Assembly: GCF_030272615.1 (NCBI RefSeq)
Contig: NC_081415.1
Location: forward strand, 512,333,034-512,397,033
Source of the DNA: Cryptomeria japonica
Lineage: Eukaryota; Streptophyta; Pinopsida; Cupressales; Cupressaceae
Reading direction: 5' to 3'
Length of the DNA stretch: 64,000 nucleotides
The notes under the pieces are model-generated. The model worked only from the letters and a program-made list of their open reading frames with translations. It was not told the origin of the DNA and searched no databases. Within the stretch, counting starts at the first letter, position 1, and every line of letters starts with the position of its first letter. Position numbers and translations under genes: made by a program. This document shows positions 35,232 through 47,519 of this stretch, in pieces.

Positions 35232-36292
35232 ATGGTTACTAATGCAGAGCTGGCTAGAGAGGTGGAAGAATAGAAGGAGAAGAATAGGCTCCTTGAAGTA
35301 GAAATGAGTAAGATAAGGGATAAACTACAAGAAGTGGTGGATCAGAAGACACATGAACCTTGGGATGAAGACACCAAGGGTAAAGGCAAGAGAACTATAG
35401 ACATAGATGACATAATTCTTGAACTAGATCCCTTATTCAATGAAGAACCTTTTGTGAAGGCTATTAAGGCTTTGAACACCAAAGCTTTTGAAGGATTTCC
35501 ATATTTCAGTGGAAGAATGGACATAGACACTGTTATGGAATGGATTGAGGGCATGGAAAACCACTTTGAGTGTGAGGGAGTGATAGAGGCTCAAAAGGTT
35601 AAAGTTGCCAAATCAAGATTAAGGGGAGTAGCTTTGACATGGTGGAAGTACTTGCAAGAAGAAAGGGTTAGCATGGGAAAGCTATGGTGAGTAAGATTAA
35701 GGAAAACCACTTACCAGAGGATTATGAAGTCCAACTTCATAAGAAGAGACAAGGATTGAAGAAGAAAGATCTTGATGTAATCTCCTACACCGAAGAGTTC
35801 CAAAAGCTATGTCTTAGATCAAAGGTTCAAGAAGATGAATCTATTAAGGTGGCTAGGTATCTGAGCGGCCTAAAGTGGAACATACAAGAGGAGATAAGCC
35901 TATGGACTCCTACTACTATTCAGAAATGTCATCAGCTTGTTGTCAAGGTAGAAGAGAGGAACAAAAGGAAAGGAGACTCCCACAACAGGGGTAGAGGTAG
36001 AGGTAGAGACCAAGTGAATCACCGAGGTGGTTACCAAAGCAAGACAAATGAGCCAAGGAACCAAGGAGAAGCCAAGTTGACTGAGGATGGTAGTGAAACC
36101 AATCTCAGAGGAGGACACTCTAGAGGAAGAGTTGCACAAGGTGGTCCAAATAGGGGTAGAGGTACCCGCAGAGGTAACTCCTATTTTGCAACAATGAAGT
36201 GTTACAATTATGGACAATTGGGACACCCGACATATAGATGCCCTGACAAGCCTACCACATCAAACAATGGAAAGAGGGTTGTTTATGCATAA
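35232..36292 (+). pseudogene. A gag
   Basis: From ATG 35232 (MVTNAELAREVEE), TAG at 35271, then KIRDKLQEVV, FPYFSGRMDIDTVMEWIEGM and ARSRLRGVALTWW-like capsid motifs typical of gypsy gag (here AKSRLRGVALTWW). A frame change near 35685 leads to NHLPEDYEVQLHKK. The tail is RG-rich (RGRGRGRDQ, GRGTRRGN). The zinc knuckle reads CYNYGQLGHPTYRC, with its second Cys replaced by Tyr. Ends at TAA 36290. Confidence 0.88.
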
Positions 36293-36943
36293 GAATACTC
36301 TTCAAGAAGCAAGACACTAGATGGGGACCAGATTGAATCAAAATTTGGTGAGAATCTGATGTTCAATAGGATTTTGATCAAACAGCCGGTTAAGGAGGAA
36401 CCCAAACATAGGAGAGCATTGTTTAGGGTGAGATGCAAAGTTCTTGGTAAAGTGTGCAAGGTGATAGTTGATACAGCCTCAACTGATAGCATCATCTCAG
36501 AAGAGGTAGTGAGAAAGTTGAAACTCACAAGAATACCCCACACTAATCCTTACAAGGTGACTTGGTTTAACAAAGGACAAAGTGCACTAGTCAATGAGTA
36601 GACTTGAGTATAGTTTTCTATTGGAGGATACAAGGATAAGATCCTTTGTGATGTGTTGCCTATGGATGCATGTCATTTATTTCTAGGAAGACCTTGGCAA
36701 TTTGATAGGAAGGTGATCTATGATGGGGAGGAGAACTCCATATCCTTTAAGAAGGACAACAAGACCTTCAAGATTCAATCTTTGACAGAGGATGAAGAGG
36801 GCACTTCAAAAACACCTAGTGTTTTAATGGCTACTGGTAAGGAATTCTTGAGTTTTCTACATGGGGAGGAGATAGTGAAGTGTCCCATCTTTTTGAAGCC
36901 AAGGGAGGAAGAAGACAAGTTGTAGGTAGAAGTACCCAAGGAG
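36293..36943 (+). pseudogene. A protease region
   Basis: FRVRCKVLGKVCKVIVDTASTDSIISEEVV gives the active site as D-T-A in place of D-T/S-G. Then come three nonsense codons close together (36599-36616), KILCDVLPMDACHLFLGRPW (the ILGRPW-like motif) and a linker to RT with TAG at 36922. All four nonsense codons are one transition away from Gln or Trp codons. Confidence 0.8.
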
Positions 36944-38468
36944 GTGAAGCAAATGTTGCAAGAGTATAAGGATATAGTGAGTGATGGAGCACCTGCAACA
37001 CTCCCACCAAGAAGGTCTATAAGTCATCAAATAGACTTTGTTCTCGGTGCATCCTTACCTAACAAGGCTGCATATAAGCTCACACCTGATCAGAATAAGG
37101 AAGTAGCAAGGCAAGTGCAGGAGTTATTGGAACAAGGACTGATTAAGAAGAGCATCAACCCATGTGCAGTCCCGGTAGTGCTAGCATCAAAAAAAGGAGG
37201 TAAGTGGAGACTTTGCACTGACTCAAGAGAAATCAATAGGATTACCATAAGGTATAGGTTTCCTATTCCTAGGATAGAGGATATAATGGACAGTTTAGGA
37301 GGGGCTATGTATTTTACCAAGCTAGACCTTAAAAGTCGTTATCACCAGATAAGAATTAAGGAGGGTGATGAGTGGAAGACTACTTTTAAAACCACAGATG
37401 GATTGTATGAATGGCTTGTGATGCCATTTGGGCTTACTAAGGCTCCAAGCAGCTTCATGAGGTTGATGAATGAGGTGTTGAAAGACTTCATAGGAAGATT
37501 TGTGGTGGTGTACCTAGATGACATTCTCATCTATAGTAGAACCAAGGAAGAGCACCTTGAGCATTTAAGGTTAGTTTTAGAAAGGTTGCATGAGGAGAAA
37601 CTATCCATCAACCTTGAGAAGTGTGACTTCTTGAAGCAAGAGCTAGTTTACTTAGGATTTGTGGTGTCCAAAGGAACCTTGAATATGGATCCAAGCAAAG
37701 TGGAGACGATTTTGAATTGGCCTGCACCTAAAACAGGGAGTGAAGTTAGAATTTTCCATGGATTAGCTCAATTCTATAGGAAATTTGTGAGGAATTTCAG
37801 TGGTTTATGTGCACCAATTCTTGACACCATTAAGGGAGGTCTGAAAACTAAGTTTAAATGGACTAAGTATGAAGACAAAGCATTTCAATTGTTGAGATAG
37901 GAAGTAGCCACAAAACCTATCCTTTTCCTACCTACATTTGATAAGCTATTCACCTTGGAGTGTGATGCAAGTGGAGTTGCAGTAGGTGGTGTGTTGAGTC
38001 AAGAGGGAAGACTTGTGGCATTTTTTAGTGAGAAGCTTAATGAAGCAAAGAAGAAGTACTCAGCTTATGACCTAGAGTTATATGCATTAGTGCAGTCTCT
38101 TAAAAAATGGAGGCATTACCTACTTCCAAAAGAATTTGTAGTGTTCACAGACAATCAGGCATTGAGTTACATAAACACTCAAGAGAAGCTAAGCTCTGAA
38201 ATGGATGGAATACCTCCAATCCTTCACCTTCACCATCAAACATAAGAAGGGGCAGCTCGACAGGGTGGTAGATGCATTGAGTAGGAAGTTGTTGACAGTT
38301 CAAGAATTACAGTTGCAAAGCATAGGCATAGAAGGTTTCAAAGACCTCTATGAAGGAGATGAAGACTTTTCAATAGCTTACAAGGTTTGCAAAGAGTTTA
38401 AGAACCATTTCCATGGTGAGTATGCAAATTATACTCTCCAAAATGGCCTCTTGTTCAAGGGTAACTAG
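36944..38468 (+). pseudogene. A reverse transcriptase and RNase H
   Basis: RT: HQIDFVLGASLPNKAAYKL, KKGGKWRLCTDSREINRITI, FTKLDLKSRYHQIRI and [20 protein letters not shown] (catalytic box near 37505-37545). TAG at 37898. RNase H: LECDASGVAVGGVLSQEGR, AYDLELYALVQSLKKW and FTDNQALSYI. A frame change near 38195 follows, then KKGQLDRVVDALSRK. Ends at TAG 38466-38468, which fits CAG to TAG. Confidence 0.9.
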
Positions 38469-38928
38469 TTGTGTGTACCTAGGGGATCCATGAGGGAAAA
38501 CCCCATCCAAGAGAAACATAGTGGCAGTTTGAGTGGACACTTTGGGATTAACAAGACCTTGGATTTAGTACACAGGTACTACTATTGGCCAAAGTTGCCA
38601 AGGGATGTGAAAAGATATGTAGAACAATGTGGAGTATGCCAAAGAGCCAAAGATGGATCAAGCAATGCTGGTTTATATCAACCATTACCGGTTCCTAACA
38701 GACCTTGGGAATGTATAAGCATGGACTTTGTAGTAGGACTTCCCAAGACAAAAATAGGTATGGACAACATCTATGTGGTAGTAGATAGATTTTCCAAAAT
38801 GAGTCATTTTATCCCATGTAAGACCACACATGATGCAAGCTATGTTGCACATCTCTTCTTCAAAGAGATTTTTAGGATTCATGGACTCCCTTTAAGCATT
38901 GTTTCAGACAGGGGCAGCAAGTTCATGG
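38469..38928 (+). pseudogene. A integrase, N-terminal half (interrupted by E)
   Basis: HHCC finger: EKHSGSLSGHFG and CGVCQRAK. The core starts with SMDFVVGLPK (first Asp) and reaches SIVSDRGSKFM (second Asp), then is cut by E at CATGG. The Glu lies beyond E. Confidence 0.9.
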
Positions 38929-40463
38929 TGTTGGCATTATAACAGACAAGAAGAAGGTTGGCATTCCAATTACAATGAGAGATTGTTGGCATTTCAATAA
39001 GGATATTGAGAAGGTTGTTGATGATTATGGATATAACTGATTTAGGATGATTACTGTCTTAATATTATTATTTTGTCATTGATGTCAAGAAATTGATTTT
39101 ATAATTCAGTATGATGTTGCCATATCTTAAGAAGTATGATTTGATGAGTATAAAGATGTCGGTAAAAGACACAAAAAGAATATGATGAATAAGGGGATAA
39201 GTTATTCAATGGACAACTATTACCAAGTTAGACAACGATGAGATCATGATGTTTAGATTGTTTTGTTATCCTACATATGCTATTGTTTGAAAGGTTAATA
39301 CTATACTATGTTACTGAGCAAAGAACCTAGTCGGTAAACCCTAAGGAACCTAGTCAGTAAACCCTAAGGTTATCACTATCGGTTAATGAAGGCAAAATGT
39401 CTATGGAGTGAAGTTTAGTATTTACCGAGTTACAACCAAGCTATAATAGAATGCATTAAATGTTTACATGCGATATTTAATGAAGGAAGCTGATAAGCTA
39501 GAATGGATTAAATGATTGGTAAGCTGTGTATGAAGATTGTTAAAGAATCTATGGTAAAGAAAGATCGGCATGAATATCTATAGCTCAGATTGAACCGCAA
39601 TACCCTAACACAAGTTCCAAGGTGAAAATGCAAGTTCCAAGGTGGGGTAAAATATTTTCAGATTGAAGGATACATTGAACCTAGACAAGATTGAAGATCT
39701 GATGGCTATGATTGATCATGGGAAATGTGATCAAGGAGATGAAGCGGTTGGAAGATTGTTTATAAATAGGAAACTGTTGATAAACAATGTATGTGGGCAA
39801 GTGTATGCACAAGGATGCTACATAGTGATTACCGAGCACCGAAGCTTGAAGACCTATTTTGATAATAGAGTATAGAGCCTAGCAGAGGGACAAGATAAGT
39901 CCTATGAATTGATTGTATTGAGCAAATGAGAATTTGCTTCGACATTTTTAGATGTGAAGTTACAGACATATTTTTATTACTGTTATTTTGAGAAGTAGTA
40001 GAAAATCTCTTAACCGAGTGGACTTAATAGTCTTATTTGTAAAATCCTCTAGTAAGGTGACATTCTTATTTAGTGTTTGAAATCCTTTAACAAGGTCACT
40101 TCTAACAAGGTGAAGATCCTAACAGATCTGAGGGAAATATCTTAACCGGGTCACATCTAGCAATGTGTTTGTAATCTTTAACAGGATTTTCTTTTAACTG
40201 AGCATACTCTAGAAGAGTATATTTCTTAGTGGGTCCAAAATCCCACAGTGGGTTTTTGCTATTTGGGTTTCCACATTAAATCTGGTGTTATATGTTTGTG
40301 ATCTTATCTATTTATGGGTCTGCATGCATTACTGTTTTTATGATAAGGTTACCGAGGTTGAATTTGTTGTTTTTATTGAAGATTAAGTTTGAATTATTCA
40401 CCCCCCCCTCTCTTATTTTTAGCTTGGCATCTCTACTAATCATATTTAGTATCAGAACTATGA
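38929..40463 (+). repeat. 5' LTR of E
   Basis: 1,535 bases. Two tandem 23-base units AACCTAGTC(G/A)GTAAACCCTAAGG at 39324-39346 and 39347-39369. TATAAATAGG at 39761-39770. Run of 8 C at 40401-40408. Ends ACTATGA where the 3' copy has ACTATCA. The primer site (TGGCATCAGAGC, one mismatch to the usual form) begins at 40466. Confidence 0.92.
39759..39770 (+). promoter_or_regulatory. TATA box of E 5' LTR
   Basis: TTTATAAATAGG, identical in the 3' LTR (45916-45927) and conserved in both LTRs of D, so it is the likely core promoter of this copia family. Confidence 0.55.
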
Positions 40464-40528
40464 ATTGGCATCAGAGCTTTGGACTCTGAAAGAAAAGTTT
40501 AAAGGCACTTGAGTTAAAGATCCAAAAG

Positions 40529-41590
40529 ATGTATAAGAGGGATGCGCCGAAGCTGAATAAGTCAAGTTTCTCTACATGGTAGAAATGGATGAAACTGCAT
40601 CTATCAGGAATTGGAGAATATGTTGTCTAATATCTGGAGAATGATTTCATCACACCGAGAACCTATCCATTGACAATGGAAGAGATAAAGGCAAAACAAG
40701 AACATATTCAAGCAATGATTGAAATAACATCTACATTGACCGACTCAGATTTTAATGATCTAGAAGGATGTACTGATGCAAAGGCAATGTGGACTAAGCT
40801 CATATCTGTGTATGGTAGAGATGAACATGTTCAAAGAGAAAAAGTGGATAGTCTAAGAGGACAACTTGAATCTATGAGGATGAATGAAGGTGAGAACATA
40901 ACCCATTATAGTACAAGAATAAAGGAGATTGTAAATCAAATCAAAGGAGTAGGAGGAACTATTGAAGAAAAGGATGTAACAAGTAGGATGCTGAGAACCC
41001 TTCTACCTGCCTATGCAATCTGAGTCTCTGCAATCAATGAATTGAGGTCTGTACCCAATATGCCAATTTCTTTAGATGCTACTATTGGTAAGCTACATGC
41101 ATTTGAGTTAAGTAACTTTGATAACAGTGGGTCATCGGTAAATAAAGTTGAATCTACATTCAATTCTTTTCATATTGATGAAATTGATGATTACAATAAT
41201 AGAAAGTATAAGTACTCTAAAGGGAATCACAAAGAAGCAAGTGAAAGATTTCGCAAAAACATGGAAGAGGTACACAAACTGTATGAGGAAATAAGAAAGC
41301 AAGAAGAGTTTGAAGCACTATTAGCCAGAAGGCTACCAAGAGGAAAAGGTAAGTATAAAGGAAAGCTAACTTTAAAATGTTTCAATTGTGATAAGATAGG
41401 ACATATGGCTTCTAACTGTCCTGAGAAAGAATCTAGTGAAAAAAGAGATTATTGAGATGACAGACAGAAAGATAATCATTACAGAGGACACTGAGACTTC
41501 AGTAGAAGAGATAAAAAGACATGCCTAATAGCTGATGAGGAATCTAATGATGATAAATCAGATGAAACTGATACAGAGGAAGTTGTTTAT
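40529..41590 (+). pseudogene. E gag
   Basis: ATG at 40529 (MYKRDAPKLNKSSFSTW, then TAG). UBN2-type gag as in D: AKAMWTKLISVYGRDEHVQR, LRTLLPAYAI followed by TGA (Arg in D). Intact zinc knuckle CFNCDKIGHMASNC near 41378-41420. Further TGA codons at 41453 and 41491, where D has Arg. Ends in an acidic linker to the protease. Confidence 0.9.
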
Positions 41591-41902
41591 GTGGCTATCA
41601 AAGATGGATTAGATGAAGAAAGGTATGAAGAAAAATCTTTAATATTTCATATAAATACTAATGATTCTTGGATCATAGATAGTGGTTGCTCACATCACAT
41701 GACAGGTGATAAACACAAGTTTATTAAATTAGATGATTATGATGGAGGCTATGTAAGATTTGGTAATGATGCACCATGTTTGATAAGAGGTAAAGGATCC
41801 ATAACACTTCTTGACAATGCTAAATGTAATGATGTTTATTGGGTTGAAGGTTTGAAATACAATTTGTTGAGTGTAGCGCAGCTAAACAAAATAGGTTACT
41901 GA
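41591..41902 (+). pseudogene. E protease
   Basis: WIIDSGCSHHMTGDKHKF has the D-S-G active site intact. SITLLDNAKCNDVYWVEGLK and NLLSVAQLNKIGY follow; TGA then replaces the Arg codon of D. Confidence 0.88.
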
Positions 41903-43147
41903 ATAGAGTTTGAAAAAGGAATTGTCAAAGTTCATGACAAGCATGGAAAGTTAGCTACTACTGAGACACAAACAAGAGGTAATACATTTCATCTTGACTC
42001 AACTTGGAATAAATGTCTATATGCAAGGATAGATGATACTTGGTTATGGCATAAAAGTGTTTGTCATGTTAATTTTGATAATCTGATCAAAATAAGTAGG
42101 AAGCACCGAGTAAGAGGTCTACCGAGTCTTGGAAAACCTAAGAATGCTATGTGCCAAGGATGCCAGAGGGGTAAGATGACAAGATCAAGCTTTACAAGTA
42201 AGTCCTACACTTCTAAGGGAATTTTAGATCTTGTGCATACTGATCTTTGTGGTCCTATGAAAGTTCAGAGTTATTATGGTGATAAATATTTCATATTATT
42301 TGTGGATGATTACTGAAGGATGATGTCGGTAATTTTTTTAAAAGAAAAATCAGAAGCTTTTCAAATGTTTAAATGCTACAAGACTAGAGTTGAAAATGAA
42401 ATAGGAAGACAACTTAAATGTCTCGGATTAGATAGAGGAGGAGAGTTTACTTCTGATGAGTTCAACTTATTTTGCAATGATCATGGTATAAAAAGACAAG
42501 TCTCTGCACCGAGAACTCCACAGCAGAATGGGATAGCTAAGAGAAGGACTAGATCTATTGTGGATTGTACCAGAACCTTGATGATTGAAAAGAAAGTTCC
42601 ACAAACATTTTGGAGAGAAGCAATAAGAACAACAGTTTACACCCTGAACCGAGTACAACTGAAGAAAGGAACTTTGAAGACACCTTATGAAATTCTGTAT
42701 GACAAGAAACCTAATGTAAGTTATTTTAAAATCTTTGGGAGTAGATTCTATGTTCATAAAGATGATAGAAATGGTAAGTTTGATCAGAAAAGTGAAGAAG
42801 GAACATTTCTAGGTTATTCTTCTAGAAGCAAAGCATTTAAATGTCTGATCAAATCATCTAACAAAATAGTAGAAAGTGCAAATGTGAAAATTGATGAATT
42901 TGTAGAAAGAAATGATGAAGGAAACTCTAAAGAATGAGAAGATTATGAAGGATTTGTCTATGTTCAATCGAGAAGTCCTACCGAGAAGACTACTGGAGAA
43001 AATATCTAGTTACCAAGTGATGAAGAAGATCATACAGAGCCTACCGAGCCTATATTAGCCAAGTATGTCAGAAGGAATCATGCACCAAGTCAGATTATAG
43101 GAGATAAGAATGATGATCCAGTGATGATAAGGTACAAACTGAGATAG
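41903..43147 (+). pseudogene. E integrase and linker
   Basis: HHCC finger: WLWHKSVCHVNFDN and MCQGCQRGKM. Core: HTDLCGPMKV, LDRGGEFTSDEF and NGIAKRRTRSIVDCTR, where the catalytic Glu (AERRN in D) reads Lys, so this copy should be integration-dead. Then TPYEILYDKKPNVSYFKIFG and GTFLGYSSRSKAFK. Stops at 42314 and near 42935 and 43007. Ends at TAG 43145-43147, shared with D. Confidence 0.88.
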
Positions 43148-44674
43148 AACACATGTCTAATATCTGAATTTGAACCGAGAATAGTGAAAGAGGCATTTAA
43201 CAGTGAAGATTGGATAAATGCTATGACAAAAGAGATTGATCAAATCAAGAAGAATGACACATGGACACTAGTCCCAAGACCAAAAGACAAATATGTAATT
43301 GGTACAAAGTGGATCTTCAAAAACAAGCTAAATGAAAAAGGTGAGGTCATTCAGAATAAAGAAAGACTAGTTTGAAAAGGTTATACCCAAGAAGAAGGAA
43401 TTGATTATGGTGAGACTTTTGCACCTGTGGCAAGACTTGAAGGAGTAAGAACATTGTTGGCATATGCTGCTTACAAGAATTTCAAGGTATATCAAATGGA
43501 TGTCAAATCTGCATTTCTGAATGGTATATTAGAAGAAGAAGTTTTCATTGAACAACCTGAAGGATTTGTTGAAGGAGAAAATAATGATCAGGTATGTAAA
43601 TTGAACAAAGCTTTATATGGTCTGAAACAAGCACCTAGAGCATGGTATGAGAGATTGCACTCATATTTGATCAAAATTGGTTTTATAAGAACAAGTGAAA
43701 ACAATAATATGTACATGAAGAATGATCAAAATGGAATACTGATCTCAGCCATATTTGTTGATGATATTATCTTTAGTGGAAATGACTCTCTATGCAAGAA
43801 CTTTGGAAATGAAATGATTAAAGAATTTGAGATGTCATTAATCGGTGAGATAAAATATTTTATAGGTCTGCAGATACTGCAAATGAAAGATGAGATTTTC
43901 ATTACCCAATCCAAGTACATAAAGGAAATCTTGAAGAAATTTGGAATGGAGGATTCAAAACCAGTAAGTACTCCTATGACTACCAATTGTAAACTATCAA
44001 AGAATGATGAATCTGCATCTGTTGATGAGACACTTTACCGATCTATGATTGGAAAGTTGCAATATGTTGTTCACAGTAGGCCAGATATAGCACATGTAGT
44101 AGGTATTGTTGCAAGATTTTCTGTAGATCCTAAGGAAACACACATGATGGCAATCAAAAGAATTTTCAGTTACTTAAAGGGCACTGAAGATTATGGCTTA
44201 GTATATCGGAAAGGAAATGTTTTTGATTTAAAAGTTTATACTGATGCTGATTGGGCAGGCAACATTGATGATAGGAAAAGCACAAGTGGAGGAGCTTTCT
44301 TTTTAGGAGAAAGACTAGTGAGTTGGCTTAGCAAGAAACAAGGATGTGTTTCTCAGTCAACAACAGAAGTTGAATATGTTGCTGCAACACTGAATTGCAC
44401 CAATATAGCATGGATCAAACAACTATTGGGAGGCATAAATGAGCAAGTTACTGAGCCAGTAACTATATTCTGTGATAAAACTAGCGCCATTAACATTTCA
44501 AAGAATCTTGTTATGCACTCTAAGACAAAGCACATCTCTATCAAATATCATTATCTTAGAGAAGAAGTTCAAGGGAAGAAAGTGGTTTTGGAGTATGTTA
44601 TCACAAAGGAGCAAATTGCAGACATCTTCACCAAGCCACTTCCAAAGGACACTTTTGAGTATCTCAGAAGTTAG
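43148..44674 (+). pseudogene. E reverse transcriptase and RNase H
   Basis: RT from [16 protein letters not shown], with TGA at 43373 (Cys in D). Then [34 protein letters not shown] and [11 protein letters not shown] (catalytic box). RNase [44 protein letters not shown] and [17 protein letters not shown], ending at 44674. 415 codons from 43427 are uninterrupted, the longest open copia segment in the window. The Asp of the usual DNTSAI motif is followed by Lys here. Confidence 0.92.
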
Positions 44675-45121
44675 TTAGGGGTCCTACCCTTATCTTCCAT
44701 TCACTGATCGAGTTCGATGAAAGAATCTATTCGATGACTCTACAGAATATCTTTTAGGAGTTAATGCTGATTTACACACTTTAGGAGGTTTTCTAAAGGT
44801 GTGTAGGAAATAATAAATAGGGAGTAGGAATTGAATACAAAATGCTCTGACCGAGACTGAATTGATACATAACAGCATGGAATTCACTTCTCAGAGGAAG
44901 AAATTATGTTGATAGTTCTTTTCATTTTTGGCATTGTTGTCAAAGGGGGAGAAGACTAATGTATTCGGGAGAAGTCCATTGACCAAAGAAGAAGACTACA
45001 TTTCAGAACCAGGGAGAAGACTAATGACAGAGGGAGAGCATTTCAAAATTTCATAGCAATCTGATTCCGAATGAATAATATCAAATCAATTGGTTTTGCC
45101 ATCAATGCCAAAGGAGGAGAT
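44675..45121 (+). other. E 3' non-coding region with two polypurine tracts
   Basis: GTTGTCAAAGGGGGAGAAG near 44936-44954 and CAATGCCAAAGGAGGAGATTG at 45104-45123, matching the doublet in D, B and B'. No coding sequence seen. Confidence 0.8.
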
Positions 45122-46622
45122 TGACAAGAAGAAGGTTGGCATTCCAATTGCAATGAGAGATTGTTGGCATTCCAATAAGGATATTGAGAAGGTTGTTGAT
45201 GACTATGGATATAATTGATTAAGGATGATTACTATCTTAATATTATTATTTTGTCATTGATGTCAAGAAATTGATTTTCTAATTTAGTATGATGTTGGGC
45301 CATATCTTAAGAAGTATGATTTGATGAGTATAAAGATGTTGGTAAAAGACACAGAAAGAATATGATGAATAAGGGGATAAGTTATTCAATGGGAAAATAT
45401 TACTGAGTTAGACAATGATGAGATCATGATGTTTAGATTGTTTTGATATCCTACATATGCTATTGTTTGAAAGGTTAATACTATACTATGTTACTAAGCA
45501 AAGAACCTAGTCGGTAAACCCTAAGGTTATCACTATCGGTTAATGAAGGCAAAATGTCTATCGAGTGAAGTGTAGTATTTACCGAGTTACAACCGAGCTA
45601 TAATAGAATGCATTAAATGTTTACATGTGATATTTAATGAAGGAATCTGATGAGCTAGAGCAAATTAAATGATTGGTAAGCCGTGTATGAAGATTGTTAA
45701 AGAATCTATGGTAAAGAAAGATCGGCAAGAAGATCTACAGCTCAGATTGAACTGCAATATCCTAACACAAGTTCCAAGGTGAAAATGCAAGTTCCAAGGT
45801 GGGCTAAAACATTTTCAGATCAAAGGATACATTGAGCCTAGACAAGATTGAAGATCTGTTGGCTATTATTGATCATGGGAAATGTGATCAAGGAGATGAA
45901 GCGGTTGGAAGATTGTTTATAAATAGGAAATTGTTGATAAACAATGTATGCGGGCAAGTGTATGCATAGGGATGCTACATAATGATTACCGAGCACATAA
46001 GCTTGAACACCTATTTTGATAACAGAGTATAGAGCCCAGTAGAAGGACAAGATAAGTCCTATGAATTGATTGTATTGAGCAAATGAGAATCTGCTTCAAC
46101 ATTTTTAGATGTGAAGTTGCAGACATATTTTTATTACTGTTATTTTGAGAAGTAGTAGAAAATCTCTTAACTGAGTGGACTTAATAGTCTTATTTGTAAA
46201 ATCCTCTAGCAAGGTGACATTCTTATTGAGTGTTTGAAATCCTTTAACAACGTCACTTCTAACAAGGTGAAGATCCTAACAAATCTAAGAGAAATCTCTT
46301 AACCAGGTCACATCTAGCAATGTGTTTGTAATATTTAACAGGATTTGCTTTTAACCAAGCATACTCTAGAAGAGTATATTTCTTAGTGGGTCTTAAATCC
46401 CACAATGGTTTTTCCATATTTGGGTTTCCATGTTAAATCTAGTGTTATATGTTTGTGATCTTATCTATTTATGGGTCTACATGCATTACTGTTTTTCTAA
46501 TAAGGTTACCGAGGTTGAATTTGTTGTTTTTATTAAAGATTAAGTTTGAATGATTCACCCCCCCCACTCTCATATTGTTAGTTTGGCATCTGTACTAATC
46601 ATATTTAGTATCAGAACTATCA
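45122..46622 (+). repeat. 3' LTR of E
   Basis: 1,501 bases. Lacks 15 bases just after the initial TG that the 5' LTR has (TTGGCATTATAACAG). Has a single 23-base telobox unit (45504-45526). Run of 8 C at 46558-46565. Confidence 0.92.
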
Positions 46623-47519
46623 CATGGGTCATTTTTGGCAAACATTATGGAGGAGACTAGGAACTAACTTTTCATTTAGCTCAGTTTACCATCCACAAAC
46701 AGATGGTTAGACTAAGGTCATCAATAGGGTGTTAGGTAACTTGTTGAGGTGTTTAACTAAGGAGTATGGCCAAACATGGGACCTAATCATTTCTCAAGTA
46801 GAGTATGCATATAATGATAGTGTGAATAGAACCATTGGTAGAAGTCCTTTTGAGGTTGTCTATGGCAGACATCCAAGAGGAGTATGTGAGTTGAGAGACC
46901 TTGGTAGTTTGGAAATGAAGAGTGGGTAAGTAGAAGACTTCACTCAAACCATCAAGGAAGTTCAAGAGCAGGTTAAGAAGGCCATCCTTAAATCCACTCA
47001 AAAACTGAAAGCCAAAGTGGATGAGAAAAAGAGAGAAGTTTAGTTCAAGGTGGGTGACTATGTGATGGTCCATTTGAGCAAAGCTAGGATGCAAGGAGGT
47101 AAGCCTACCAAACTATAGATGAGAAGGGTAGGACCTTGTAGAATCCTATCACAATATGGTAAGAATGCCTACAAAGTTGACCTGTCTTCAGATTTAGCTA
47201 TATCACTAGTCTTTAATGTAGCTCACCTGATCATGTATAAGGGTGAGATAGAAGGGCAGACTGAGAACCAAGCCAAGGTACTGCAGGACCTTGATGTGAA
47301 TGTCTTACCACAGGTGAAGAAGCCTAAAGCAGAGGAGATCTTGGAATCAAGAGTGAAGAAGTCAACTAGACACCAGGTCTACATGGAGAGCTTAGTGAAA
47401 TGGGTAGATCAACCAGTATTTGAAGCTACATGGGTGGAGGAGAGTAGGTTCAAGGCACTTGGAATAGACCCGACTCTCATCTCTTCTTCCTTTTTTTAAT
47501 TGTGTGTAGAGGGGGAGTA
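46623..47519 (+). pseudogene. A integrase C-terminal half and chromodomain-like end
   Basis: Resumes in the catalytic core (SSVYHPQTDG, then TAG in place of Gln, then TKVINRVLGNLL; the catalytic Glu of the usual GQTEVVN is Lys). RSPFEVVYGRHPRG and the GPCRILSQYGKNAYKVDL region (GPY/F-like) follow. The end, YMESLVKWVDQPVFEATWVE, resembles a chromodomain. TAG/TAA at 46708, 46927, 47041 and 47116 all sit where a Gln codon is expected. The frame ends at 47497-47499, and the polypurine tract AGAGGGGGAGTA is at 47508-47519. Confidence 0.85.

Larger units (their letters stand above)
38929..46622 (+). mobile_element. Ty1/copia element E (7.7 kb)
   Basis: Complete copia element in the same family as D. 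Target duplication CATGG (38924-38928 and 46623-46627). LTRs run from TGTTGG to ACTATCA. It sits between the second Asp and the catalytic Glu codons of A's integrase. Confidence 0.95.
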
